Positions 11,652 through 22,516 of a stretch of DNA of 64,000 nucleotides are shown here, piece by piece. The notes beneath the pieces are model-generated. The model saw only the letters and a list, made by a program, of their open reading frames with translations, did not search any database and had not been told where the DNA came from. Each line of letters opens with the position of its first letter. Position 1 is the first letter of the stretch. The DNA comes from Tieghemiomyces parasiticus (Eukaryota; Kickxellomycota; Dimargaritomycetes; Dimargaritales; Dimargaritaceae): positions 123,951 to 187,950 of the forward strand of contig JANBPT010000002.1 in the NCBI GenBank assembly GCA_027575765.1, read 5' to 3'. Made by a program: the position numbers and the translations under genes.

Positions 11652-14600
11652 TTATTTATTAAATGACCACGGTCGCCGAAATGGTAGTTCCTGATGGGAT
11701 CGACGGGCTGGTCCCCAAGCTTGGCGAGACTGTGACTTCTTCGGTGGCAGGAAAGTTTTGGGCCGGCGCAACTGGGACTCTGTGTTCGTCCAGTAGCTAA
11801 ACGAAGTCGGGTCGAGATGTAACGGCGGGTAGACCGTCACGGACGAGATCGATGGGGTCCGTGAAGTGATTGGAGGACCACCGGATATGACGGCCTGCAG
11901 TGGGGGCAGCGGAAGTGGATGAAACAAGTAGGCCGGGAGGTTTGCGGCGCCGTTACTGGTGGCGGTGGTGGAGTGGTTCGCGGCACTGGCATTGGATAGG
12001 CCCGACTGCTGGTACCGAGTATCCGGCTGGAGGGACACAGTACGCGAGGATCGCGGGTGCGACAGGTTACCATTGGAGGGTACGGATCGGTGGGACTCGG
12101 CGAAGCTGTAGATGGTATCCTGGAGGTGGTTCAACGTGCAGAGGTTCTGAGGGGATACGGTACGCTCGATGGCGACGTGGTCTCCTCCAGAGTGACCATT
12201 ACTACCACCAGCACCATTTCCAACGGAGATGTGGTGGTGGTGGCCGGGGCTCAGAAAGGAGGCCAAACTACCTATCGACTCGGTATGCGCGAGCATACTG
12301 GTGTAAAAATCCGATCCGCTAAACAACGAGGACGACGGGGATGGCAGCGATAGCGGGGAGAGAGACGCGGCTGAAGTGTTCGGCGAAACGTCCGGGAAAT
12401 CAGAGGATCCAGACGACCGCGCAGACCGTGGAGGCGACCCCATTTGGTTTTCCAACGGCGAGCGGGACCGCACGGAGGAGCCCCGCGAAGAGGTTGGAGG
12501 GCCTGCGGTGACGGTAGTGAAATCAAAATTCGGCGCAGCGGGTAATGGTCGGCGGCTCAGTCGGAATTCCATCGTGCTCGTTTTATGGTTCACAGTCCGG
12601 CGGCGATACTGGCCGTGGTGGGTGGACCCGGGTGAGGAAGTGCCGGATCCTGGATGCTCATTGGTGGTCTCACTGGAAGGTGACTGCGAAGCGCTAGTTA
12701 CCGAACGCAGGCGAGCCGGGTACTGCGGGGTGAATTTGGTGGGCGGAAGGACGTGAATCTGTCGCTTACGGTCCACGGTGGGCGAGAAACGCAACCGATG
12801 GTCAAAATCGCCGTGAGGCAAAGGCGGTATCTCCCCGCCGGTACGCAGGGCCTTATGCTCCAGGCTACCCTTAAACCGCAGCCGGCGTTTCCGCGAAGGG
12901 TTGCGGCTGAGGCTAACTTGGTTATCAACCAGCGAGAATTCGGAAGAGAAGTTGGAAGTCTGAGACGTCGACCGGGAATCGATCGGCGACGGCCGGAAGT
13001 CGCTGACCGACAATGGGTGGTACAGCGGTTCTAGGGGCGCGGTGATCCCCTTGACGGCCGGGACATGGCCCATGGAGTAGCGCGGCTGCGGGACTTTGAG
13101 GGTTACGGCGGGGTCGATCCCTAGGGCGGATCGGGCCAGGTCGACCACGCTGCTCATACCGAGCCCGCGGGCGCGACCCTCTACGGCCCGGGCGGCGGCG
13201 GCCACGACCGAGTGCGAGAGCGATCGGGCCGACCGGCTGGGTGGGGACAGAGGCCCGATACTATGGGACCGCCGCAGGTCGGTGGATGATCCGAAGGGTA
13301 GGTGCAGTAGCTCACGGCTGGCATACAGGGTGCTGCTCGAGTCGTTTTCGACACAAGTCGGGCGGGGGAAGGCCGGGGTAGGTAGGCAGAGTCCCACACT
13401 GGCCAGCACCTGTGGGTAGTGGCGGGTACCGGGGGGCTGTGGGAAGGCCTGCAGGGCGGCGTCGGCATCCTCCATCAGCAGGTCATCGACGGGATCCTTC
13501 ACCGGCTCTGGGAAGGCCGCGGCAAATGTGGTGGGTGGTGATCCCCGGGGCACACGGGAGGGTGACACGAGGGTCTCGCGAGACCATAAGGGGGACCGAC
13601 CCGAGAAGGTCCCTCGCCGGCGCATCAACTCCGGTTGAATAAAACTGTCGTACGCAGCCTCGCTGCGCAGGGTGGAGCTCACACTTTCCCCGTACAACAT
13701 GGCTGTGGTGAGATGGGACAGGTCCTTAGGCATGGGGTACGTGTATGCGTGGGCATATGAGTATTGCGAGGGCCTGCGCAGGTCGTAACAGTCGGTAAAG
13801 GACCCACGCCGTAGGAGCGGGATCGGAGGCGGAAGGTGGGCCGGTGGAGGTGTTAGTGGTGCCACCTCCGGGATGCAAAAAAAGTCGACCTCGGGAACGA
13901 ATGATAGGTCGATGGGCCGCGTTGCGGAGCTCGCACACGAACTTAATGGCAGGGGTGAGGGTGGCAGAAGCGATTGGGACGGTAGAGCGGCCAAGGACCT
14001 AGGCTGGTTAGCCGTGCAATGGTTGGTGGGCCGGGCCATGGAAGGCTCAACCTCCAAGAGAGGTCCGCTGGCCTGGGATGACTTGACGGTGGACTCTGTG
14101 GAGAGCAACGGCGGTGATGGGTCGCCAGGGGCCGACAGAGGGTACTTAAACACGGCGGAGAGTGGAGGCGCGATTGCGGCAGGGAGTAGTGAAATCGGGT
14201 GGAGGGGCTGGGGGCGGAACTCCTGGTCCTTGCCGGAGGGGGTGGTGGGGCTCTCGAGGCGATCAGGCGGGTAGGCCGCCCGAGACGGGTCCCTCTCGGA
14301 TGGATGGGCACTTGTGGTAGTTGCAGGCGGTGGTACGCCCGAACTGGAACCAATGGATCGAGTGGCTGGTGGGTCCGTCACGACGGGCAGGGACGGCAAT
14401 CGCTTGCGCCGGCTCTCACGCTGGGACACAAAGCTCATGAGCGAGGCGGCCACTATGGGCGAAGCTTGGGTGGTCTCCGGGGCCAGTACCGCGGTCGGGT
14501 CATCAAGTGGTGAGGTTACGCTAAGGTTCACATGGACCTGCGACACAGGGCGGAGGTCGAGGGCTTGAGGGCGGGTCCGCTCCAGACGCGACGTGGTTAG

Positions 14601-16556
14601 CTTGGAAGCAGACGACGAGGACAGTTTAGGCTGGACCGTAACGGGCGGCGGGGCGGTATCGTGATGTACGACCGAAGGAACACGGTCCCGGTTCACCTGG
14701 GAGAGGGGCCGGTCATGCCGGGATTGAGAGAAGGCGCGGTCGCGCTGGGATTGGGAGAAGGTGCGGTCGCGCTGGGATTGGGAGAAGGTGCGGTCGCGAA
14801 GGGGTAGACTGCCATTGGACTTGCTGGGTCCAGGCGACCCGCGGGAAGACTTGTACGTGGTGCTCCGTTGAAGGTTGGCGTTGAGCTCACCAAGGGGAAG
14901 CGTGGGCGGTAGGGCCGACCGCGCCTTGACGGTGTGCTGGATAACCCGGTCGGCCTGACTGGCAGACTCCAAGATGACTTTTTCAATTTCGTCGGGGTTC
15001 ATGAGGATGTGAGAATTATCAGGGATAGGCGGGAGCTGTTCGGACTGCTGGCGGTGGAAGGCGGCAAGGGAGTGCGGGCCGATCGACCGTGAGAAGTTGG
15101 GTAGGAACGGGGTGGATGGGTTGGATGTGAGGGACCCCGGGGCGCGTTGGATAAGCGGGAGGGGTGGGACGGGCGGGATGGCCGCTGGGCCCGTACCGTT
15201 GAGGTTGGAGCCCGACCGGGTCAAAGCAGGCCGGCCGTCGGTCGAGGACTGGGAAGTGCGGCTACGGGCCGACCGGAAGCTGTGGCGGATCCGGCTGCTA
15301 AACGTCAGCGAGGTTGGAGACTGGCTGGGCAGGGTGGGTAAGGTGTCGACAGGATTGAAGCCGTCGATGATACGCGACAGGCTGGCGTTGAGCATCTGCT
15401 TGCGGGTGAGTTCATCGAGTGGAAGGGCGATACTGTTGCGCATAAAGGTCGAGAATCCGATCGACTGGCGCTCGGACCGGGCTCGACTGGTGATGATATT
15501 CTCGAGAATAGTGCTGACGTGGGATATGGTACGCTCCTGCTGGTTCATAAGATGCAGGGCCGGGTCCAACCCAATGGAATCGTCAGTGAGCAGCGTCAGC
15601 ATGATAAGTAAGGTCACGTAAGGTCGCGGGAACAGAAGTAAGAGCATGATCGGGAACATGGCGGCGGTCGACACCCAACCCATGAAATTAAGTACGTTGC
15701 TGGCGAAGTAGGACCCGCCAATATTATAGGCGCCAGCTAGGTTGTCCACGTCGATCATGAAGAAGCAGGCTCCATACAAGCCCACGAAGATAACAAAATA
15801 GACAGCGTACTCGACTAGAAATTCGAGCTGCTGCATTCGGATGATGGCCGAGACCGAGGTTAAGGCGGATATCTGGACCCGGCGCAAGCGGAGGGTCCGC
15901 CGGATCTGTCGGACGGCCCAGGAGCCGTAGCCGGCTAGAATCAGACATTGAATGGCGAAGACCAGCCGGGTCGCCGACCGAGCTGCAGCCCAATGCAGGC
16001 TGACGCAAGACCAGGCGGTGAGGATAATCCCGACAAATAAGAAGATCAGGCCGACCAGATACTGGACGAAGCCGCCGCGGCTGGCTGGAATGAACTCTTC
16101 GCCCAGGGTAAAATTGACGACGGACACCCACTGGCTGCTGAAGACAAACATGCATAGTAAAAAACTACCCATTCCCACGTTGTACAGGATAAGGGACACC
16201 CACAGGCCGACAGACCGGAAGTCGGCGTAGAGCATGGACTGCAGGAGCGAGGTGGAAGCGGTGAGCCGCGGGTCGAAGGGTTTCTCGTCCGTGTAGGGCT
16301 TGAGGTGGGTCAGAAAAAAGGCAACAAGGCTGGAACTGAAGAGGAGGACCTGGCTCAAAAGGACCACGTAGGTTATGGCAGTCCGCACGTCGCGGGTATG
16401 CAGCATAGAGAAAGGGCTTAGCCGGGCCACGTCGGCGGTGGCCCGTAACCGGCCGAAGGACCATGCCAGGCTGAGAAAAAATAGGAGAAAAAAGGTCTGG
16501 TACAGCGCATCGAGCGTCGCCGAATGCGAAACGGCAAACAAGTCGGTGGTCGACAT
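11652..16556 (-). CDS. Seven-transmembrane GPCR-like protein with very long disordered C-terminal tail
   Basis: Single exon of 1634 residues, starting at ATG 16556. The first ~330 residues hold seven hydrophobic segments, starting near residues 20, 60, 115, 165, 200, 250 and 285 (for example YVVLLSQVLLFSSSLVAFFL and LWVSLILYNVGMGSFLLCMFVF), joined by short loops, with an RQIRRTLRLRRVQ basic loop between TM5 and TM6. The remaining ~1250 residues are low-complexity, rich in Ser, Pro, Thr and Arg, with many RSxS and SP sites and a 9-residue tandem repeat. This resembles a fungal seven-TM receptor or a TOM1/THH1-like protein with a signalling tail, but no diagnostic family motif was recognised, so no function is assigned. 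The tail could be a phosphorylation or scaffold platform (inference). Confidence 0.75.
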   Translation of the reverse strand: MSTTDLFAVSHSATLDALYQTFFLLFFLSLAWSFGRLRATADVARLSPFSMLHTRDVRTAITYVVLLSQVLLFSSSLVAFFLTHLKPYTDEKPFDPRLTASTSLLQSMLYADFRSVGLWVSLILYNVGMGSFLLCMFVFSSQWVSVVNFTLGEEFIPASRGGFVQYLVGLIFLFVGIILTAWSCVSLHWAAARSATRLVFAIQCLILAGYGSWAVRQIRRTLRLRRVQISALTSVSAIIRMQQLEFLVEYAVYFVIFVGLYGACFFMIDVDNLAGAYNIGGSYFASNVLNFMGWVSTAAMFPIMLLLLFPRPYVTLLIMLTLLTDDSIGLDPALHLMNQQERTISHVSTILENIITSRARSERQSIGFSTFMRNSIALPLDELTRKQMLNASLSRIIDGFNPVDTLPTLPSQSPTSLTFSSRIRHSFRSARSRTSQSSTDGRPALTRSGSNLNGTGPAAIPPVPPLPLIQRAPGSLTSNPSTPFLPNFSRSIGPHSLAAFHRQQSEQLPPIPDNSHILMNPDEIEKVILESASQADRVIQHTVKARSALPPTLPLGELNANLQRSTTYKSSRGSPGPSKSNGSLPLRDRTFSQSQRDRTFSQSQRDRAFSQSRHDRPLSQVNRDRVPSVVHHDTAPPPVTVQPKLSSSSASKLTTSRLERTRPQALDLRPVSQVHVNLSVTSPLDDPTAVLAPETTQASPIVAASLMSFVSQRESRRKRLPSLPVVTDPPATRSIGSSSGVPPPATTTSAHPSERDPSRAAYPPDRLESPTTPSGKDQEFRPQPLHPISLLPAAIAPPLSAVFKYPLSAPGDPSPPLLSTESTVKSSQASGPLLEVEPSMARPTNHCTANQPRSLAALPSQSLLPPSPLPLSSCASSATRPIDLSFVPEVDFFCIPEVAPLTPPPAHLPPPIPLLRRGSFTDCYDLRRPSQYSYAHAYTYPMPKDLSHLTTAMLYGESVSSTLRSEAAYDSFIQPELMRRRGTFSGRSPLWSRETLVSPSRVPRGSPPTTFAAAFPEPVKDPVDDLLMEDADAALQAFPQPPGTRHYPQVLASVGLCLPTPAFPRPTCVENDSSSTLYASRELLHLPFGSSTDLRRSHSIGPLSPPSRSARSLSHSVVAAAARAVEGRARGLGMSSVVDLARSALGIDPAVTLKVPQPRYSMGHVPAVKGITAPLEPLYHPLSVSDFRPSPIDSRSTSQTSNFSSEFSLVDNQVSLSRNPSRKRRLRFKGSLEHKALRTGGEIPPLPHGDFDHRLRFSPTVDRKRQIHVLPPTKFTPQYPARLRSVTSASQSPSSETTNEHPGSGTSSPGSTHHGQYRRRTVNHKTSTMEFRLSRRPLPAAPNFDFTTVTAGPPTSSRGSSVRSRSPLENQMGSPPRSARSSGSSDFPDVSPNTSAASLSPLSLPSPSSSLFSGSDFYTSMLAHTESIGSLASFLSPGHHHHISVGNGAGGSNGHSGGDHVAIERTVSPQNLCTLNHLQDTIYSFAESHRSVPSNGNLSHPRSSRTVSLQPDTRYQQSGLSNASAANHSTTATSNGAANLPAYLFHPLPLPPLQAVISGGPPITSRTPSISSVTVYPPLHLDPTSFSYWTNTESQLRRPKTFLPPKKSQSRQAWGPARRSHQELPFRRPWSFNK
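14695..14805 (-). repeat. 27-base tandem repeat coding RDRTFSQSQ units
   Basis: About four consecutive copies of a 27-base unit within the seven-TM gene, coding RDRTFSQSQ, RDRTFSQSQ, RDRAFSQSR and HDRPLSQVN. Two copies are nearly identical at the DNA level, suggesting recent duplication. Confidence 0.8.
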
Positions 16557-19500
16557 TGTGGTAACATGTGCAGAGAAAATTAAACGAGGGCTAATGTACA
16601 GCGTGGATGTCGGGGGCGGGTCGACCGAAAACGGCGTCTTTCGGGCTCGAGAGGACGGGTAGCAAGGCAGGAGGAGAAGGATGGAGTATTGTTACAAGCG
16701 GGCCAGAATTTACTATTAGAAAAATAAATATTAATGGGGTCCAACGAAGCAGAGCCAAGTTAAGGAAGTGTCCCGGGGTTCCTACTCGGGTATACCCCCC
16801 CCCCTGGAGGTCGTGGGCCAACACAGTGCGGAGTTGCTCGGTGGGACCAACGGCAACCAGCTAATGCGCCTTAATTGTAACACGCTGCATAGCGTAGGCT
16901 ATATGCACAGGGGGGGGGCGGTACTGGGCAGAAGCTACCGGGGAAACTAGGCATCATGGCGACGTGGAGGGGGCGGTGATAGGCGCGGCGGAGAGTAGGG
17001 GGTGGGGGCAGGGCCTAGGCTCCGCAGGAGACGGCACCAGCTCATAAACGTCGGTATTGCCTGTGCCACGGCGCTTACAAGCGGAGGCGACTGTGACCCC
17101 TCGACACAGCCACTGTGGCCCTGCACCTATCCCACATTCCCTTCCTGTCCATCCCACACTGCTCCACTCTGGCAATCATCGAGGCTGGAGGGCTTACCTC
17201 CTTCCATATACGTACCCTCACAGCTTCCTGTACCCAACATGGAAAAGCAGAGACCCTGGCCAATGGGTACGTGAGAATAAAACAATGGGGCCAAGCGGTG
17301 AAGAAGGATGGCACAGCGGCGCCGGTGCCTCAAAGTTGTCCGTCAGCAACGCTCGCCAGAGTAACCACCGTGACTGGCGCTGTAGAATGAGCCGACCAAC
17401 TATTCTATCGGGCTGCAATGCGAACGCTGGTCGCCGGGACGTCATTGGCCAATGTAAACAGGCCAGGGAAGGGAGGTAGAAATCGACTCAAGCCGCGTCC
17501 CCAATGAAGGAACAAAGATCGGCAGGCTACCGTCGCGCTCTACTCTCCACCCCCCCCAACCACACTGGACACCAGGTTGGACAGACCGGGGGCGATCGCC
17601 TCATGAGCACAGCCCGGGCGGCACTGCCGAGCCCGACTGTCGAACATTGGCGGCCACGAACCGACCCCCACGGCCAGCCCTGTTGGCACGACCGATAGCA
17701 ACTGTGTGATAATCTAGTGGCTAGTACCTAGACGTCTAAATGTACAATGAGGTATAGCTATTTAATACATCGGGTCGGTATAAAAGGTATTGGTAATAGG
17801 CGAGGTGGAAAACGGGGTAGGAAAATAAGCTGCAGGGAAGCTGGCGTTCATCCGAGGCGCGTTATCGCTTGCGTTAAGTATGCTAGTAGGCGCTATCATG
17901 AGCTAGAGCCGAACATTATTCAATAGGCGGCGCAAACCGAACGGTAACGGTGCGGACCAAGCCCAGAACAGTAGGAAGGCAGACACAATACACTCTTGGG
18001 AAAAGCCGGCCGTTATTGCACGGCTGTGCGCTGGAAGTGGAACTTGTGACGGGGTTGTTATCGCCTGAACCGTCACAAACTGACTTCCTTGGCCGACGTT
18101 GCCAATTTTTGAGCCGTTATCACGCGTTATTGATTGGCTTTCCCCGCCAAGAACTGCCAGCCGTAATCCCACTTCCATCGCATAGCTATGGCAACTGCTC
18201 TCAAGCGAAATGTACCACTGATGACCCCCCTTGCAATTTTATCTGGTTCCTAAATGCAGGTGATCGCCGACTGTTGCTCATTATTGCCTTACCTAATTCG
18301 GCCAGTCAGTAAACGATCGTGGCCATCCTGGCCTGCTGTCTCCTCTATTCGCTATTTGGGTCGAACCACGGGTCATGCTGAGCGTTGGCAACCTCGTACC
18401 CTTAAACGGGACTATTTGCCTATCGAATGTAATCGACAAACCTCCGTCCAGATAAGAGTAGCAGTGAACTAAACGCCTGGCACTGACATGCCTTGTCAGC
18501 GCCAGGACGGTGTTGGGTTCCAGTGACCACGGGGTGGCTTCGGACGGATAACTAGGTGCATCGCTTCCACAGAACTACCGGAAAGGGGGCCTATCAGGGG
18601 TCAATGCCAAGGGGGGGGCAATATAGTGTAATGCCCAAACCCCATTTGCATTTATCATCTTTTAAGTTATCAGATTGAAGGAGTATTCAAATTGCGATCT
18701 GGCATAAGGATTCCCGGAAGTCCAGAGTCCGCACCCTAATAACTATTTAAGAGCAATAGTATATAATCATATTATCCAGAAGTCCAGATTAAGCCACACT
18801 TACTCCTCAGACAGTATTGGTGAATGTGTCCCAATCTACATCATAACGACACCCCGATTTAAATAACTGGCTGCTGTTGCGGCTTTTAAGTGTAGATAAG
18901 CTTGTCGCTAATAGCAGAAGGCAAGAACGCCCAGGACAAACTGTGGTACACCAAACCACTGATCCGATCAGTTGTGACCCCACACTAGCAACTCTTTTAT
19001 CACCGCCGTTTTATCACTAGTACGCACCCTCCTCCTCCTCACCTATTAGAATATCCCCTTGCTACCTTTTCCCCTAGTTGCGTATTTACCTCTCTTTGAC
19101 TTGGTACCAACCCCAAATGCGCCCTGTCGTTTGAAGGTCTGCCTGACCTGTACGGCAGCCCTAATGAAAGAGGCGGGCCATCTTTCATTATAAAAGGCAG
19201 TCAGCACGACCCATAATAAACGAAAGTTAAGACCCACCCCATATTGTTCAATCATCTATTTCGAATTCGTTCCGTACTTTACTTAGTCTTTTTCCTGCCT
19301 TTTGGGCTAATTAGCCATTACGTTTCCTCTAGGGTAGTTCACCCTACGACACAAACACCCTTCTACATATTATCCGAAAACGTTTATTAAAACACAGTGC
19401 CTATAAATGAGTAGACACCGGCTGAATGGGTAAATGGCTGTGTGGGGTTTACTGAAGGGGGCGGATAGGTCACTACAGGGCGAGGAATACTACGTACCAC

Positions 19501-20260
19501 CTAAACATACGAGAAAGTAACACAGCGAAGTGGAGAAGGAGTTCATAAGTGCAGGGGATTTGAGTTTAAAAAAATCTAATCTCAACGAACTGCTTGGTCC
19601 TTTCCATGTTAATCGGTTGTGATAGACTAACTAGTAACAGCCATTCATACCCCTATTAGGGCCAAGCCCTTCTATTATCATAAACTTTTTCTCTCCTACA
19701 GCAACCTACCGGCCCTGCCCTACTGTCGCTCGCTCTTAAGTTAATTCATTTAGCCCAGATGGACGACGGAGGCGAACACGGTGTGTTGGTCAGCTGTGGC
19801 AAATTGCTATCGCTGGTTTACCCTGGCCTTGCTGGTTGCAATGGGGTCACGCCTAGTGAGCCATAGTCAGGAGATGTAAGGAAAAAAAAGGAAACCCCCG
19901 ACTGGATAACGGTTATGGTGATTGCTGGGCATCACAGAGACATAAAAGTATACCTGCTACTCCACCAGATACGGATAGTGTACCCCTGCGGTTGCCGTAT
20001 TGTGTAAGCCGGTGGCCAACCCACCAACCACCTCTTGCTCGTATCCTTGCCGGCCACGCCATTGACAAGTAGCCAATCCCCCGCGGGCTGGCCCATGCAG
20101 ATCGCCATTGTCTCACCTCCCCCCCCTCAGTGCCAGCTACTCCCGCCCGTCATAGTCCATGTGCAACTACCCCCCGTCGTCAACGAAATCTCTTCTTTCC
20201 CTTGTCTAGCCATTTTCCTAGCCCTTTGCCCTTCGAGTCTAACCCAGTTCGGCGGTCACC
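16557..20260. other. 3.7-kb gene-free spacer between divergent genes
   Basis: The largest gap in the window, between the 5' ends of the seven-TM gene (-) and MDM31 (+). It contains G and C homopolymer runs of 7 or more (near 16797, 16912, 17551, 18611, 20119) and an orphan TATAAAAG near 17778. Small open frames such as 17057-17479 and 17903-18178 show no recognisable domain. A short intron-rich or RNA gene could be hidden here; none was recognised. Confidence 0.55.
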
Positions 20261-22516
20261 ATGAGCGCCCTCTCTCGGGGATTCGGCCGGTTGGGGCTCC
20301 GGATCCCGATCTTGGGTCGCCATCACCTCCCGTGTCCCCTCCCGTTTCCCATCGGTAGGCCTGTTTCCCGTCCGCTGGCCCGCTGCTACTACACGCCACC
20401 TCGGCCGGGCCACTACACCACATTCGCCCCTTATTCTGCCCCGACTGTCCATGCCCCAATACCTCACGCCTCGCCCACCCGCCCAACGACCCCGATTCGG
20501 TGCTCCACGCCCTGTTACCCGACGGACGCCGTGTGCCGGTGCCTCGCAACCTCCGCTAACCAAGCCGAGAAGCGGGCCCTACTCCAGCACGCCGATACCC
20601 GCTGGGCCCGGTGGCGCATTCACATCCGGTACGCCCTAACCCGCGGGTTCCGGCCGTGGACCGTTGACGACATTCTGGGTATCTTCTCATGGATCTTCGT
20701 GAGTAATGCCCTCTTCGTGCTCATCGGTACCACCACCTTCTTCAGTCTCGTGCTGGCCATCGCCAACGGCCTGTCCTTCGAGGACTATGTCGCCCACAAA
20801 CTCGGCGAGTACCTCATGACCCTGACAGGTGCCACCTTCACCTTTGAATCTTCGATATCCCCCAGCTGGCGTAACGGCCACATCTCACTACGCAATGTAT
20901 CGATTCACCTGGGGCCCGAGTACGCCGAACGGGAGCGTCGGCGGCAGATCAGCGATCCCAGGTCGCAGGGTCGCTACACCCGATTCGACGACCATTACCA
21001 CGTTGATGGGGCCGACGGTGTCGATCATGGCCACGGTGACCCAGCGGCCCACCAGCTCGACCGTAACGCCCTCAACTACACCATGTACGATCTCAAGGTG
21101 GATCAGATTGATGTGACCTTCTCGCTATGGCGATGGATGGACGGCAAAGGGCTGGTCAAGGACTGTAGAGTCAAAGGCATCCGCGGAGTGGTCGATCGGA
21201 CCCACGTGTTCTGGGACCCGGACGTACCCTATATTCCGGCGGAGGAACGGGCGCGCCACCGGCCGGGCCACTTCGAACTGGAGAGTTTCCGTCTTGAAGA
21301 TGCTCTGATCTATGTGCATTACCCCGATAACTTCCCAGCGTTCCCCATCTCCATCTTCTCGGCGTCTCTCCCGCAGCTCCGCCAGCAATGGCTACTCCTC
21401 GACATTATCTCGGCCGATTCAATGGTGGGGACCTACGATAACTGCCTATTCAGCATCCACCGCGCCCAAGATCCGTCGACCAGTATTGCCGCCGCCACCG
21501 CCACCGCCACTTCCACGCAGCCATCACTACCCACTGGCCGTCCCTCCGTCAACGTCCAGGGCCAGTCCCCCAACCATGTCGACCCGTCTTTCCTGATCCA
21601 TGCCGCCGAGCAGAGCCGTTGCCTTATCGCCCCGGATCACGGGAGCGCCGTCAAGAAGTCTCACCTGCGGATCGACGGAGTCAATATTAGTCATCTCAAC
21701 GCTGGTGCCGAAGGTCCCTTCGGCTGGATCCACGACGGCCAGGTCGACGTAGATGCCATTATCACCTTTCCGGCGGACCCCCACGCCGAACCCCTCAAGA
21801 AGCTTGTCAACGAGCTTGCCGATGACCTCGAACAAGCTATCACCCAATCCCCTCGGCTGGCTTTCCTGGACGACCCCGCGTCATCCCCATCTTCGCCCGC
21901 TGCGGTTCAACCCGGTGATGAGGCCCGGTTGCCCAGCCTCGATCAGGTACACCGCGTCGTCAACGCGGACCCGGCTCGCTATGGGCTCAGCGGCGATCCC
22001 TTCTTATTGCCTTCCCTGCGCCAGCGCCGCCGCCGCCGCCACCTGCGGCCGACCCCGGACGGAGCAACAATCTCAACGACGGATGGGCACGACCCGCCGA
22101 TGCAGCTGCGCTTCGACCTGCAGGTGACTCTCCGCAATACGCGGGCGTCTGTGCCCCTTCAAACCGCCGACCTCTCGTACCTTAACAACGCCCTCATCCG
22201 CCCCATCGTAGCCTTCGTCAACGCCCACCGTACCGCCACGGCAATCCCATGCCGATTTACCATGCCATACGAGGCCTTCGACGGGGCTTGGAGTTTCTAC
22301 GATTCTGGGTTCGTTGACCGGGCCTCCGCCGAGATTGGTAAGGGGTTCGTGCAGCTGGCTTACGACGAACGCGAACGCAATCGCCGGCTCAAACGCGTCG
22401 GCTTGTGGGGAGTCCAGACCGTCCTGCGGAACCTCATCAACGTCCTGGATTACGTCCGTGGAAAGCGTGGGTTCTGGCATTACTTGGGCCTGGTGCATGA
22501 GCCGGAGTTGAACTGA
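20261..22516 (+). CDS. MDM31: Mitochondrial distribution and morphology protein MDM31/MDM32
   Basis: Mdm31/Mdm32 family protein of the mitochondrial inner membrane (751 residues, one exon), needed for normal mitochondrial shape, inheritance and lipid (cardiolipin) balance. The N-terminus is an arginine-rich, acid-free presequence (residues 1-50, for example RGFGRLGLRIPILGRHH). A membrane segment follows near residues 148-172 (WIFVSNALFVLIGTTTFFSLVLAI). The matrix-excluded domain then has the family signatures FESSISPSWRNGHISLRNV, YDLKVDQIDVTFSLWRWMDGKGLVKDCRVKGIRGVVDRTHV, and FELESFRLEDALIYVHYP. A low-complexity linker interrupts around residues 405-430. The C-terminal part (DGAWSFYDSGFVD...) also fits. 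The start ATG lies in CACCATGAG, a good context. Next gene, TIM23, is downstream on the same strand. Confidence 0.9.
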   Translation: MSALSRGFGRLGLRIPILGRHHLPCPLPFPIGRPVSRPLARCYYTPPRPGHYTTFAPYSAPTVHAPIPHASPTRPTTPIRCSTPCYPTDAVCRCLATSANQAEKRALLQHADTRWARWRIHIRYALTRGFRPWTVDDILGIFSWIFVSNALFVLIGTTTFFSLVLAIANGLSFEDYVAHKLGEYLMTLTGATFTFESSISPSWRNGHISLRNVSIHLGPEYAERERRRQISDPRSQGRYTRFDDHYHVDGADGVDHGHGDPAAHQLDRNALNYTMYDLKVDQIDVTFSLWRWMDGKGLVKDCRVKGIRGVVDRTHVFWDPDVPYIPAEERARHRPGHFELESFRLEDALIYVHYPDNFPAFPISIFSASLPQLRQQWLLLDIISADSMVGTYDNCLFSIHRAQDPSTSIAAATATATSTQPSLPTGRPSVNVQGQSPNHVDPSFLIHAAEQSRCLIAPDHGSAVKKSHLRIDGVNISHLNAGAEGPFGWIHDGQVDVDAIITFPADPHAEPLKKLVNELADDLEQAITQSPRLAFLDDPASSPSSPAAVQPGDEARLPSLDQVHRVVNADPARYGLSGDPFLLPSLRQRRRRRHLRPTPDGATISTTDGHDPPMQLRFDLQVTLRNTRASVPLQTADLSYLNNALIRPIVAFVNAHRTATAIPCRFTMPYEAFDGAWSFYDSGFVDRASAEIGKGFVQLAYDERERNRRLKRVGLWGVQTVLRNLINVLDYVRGKRGFWHYLGLVHEPELN

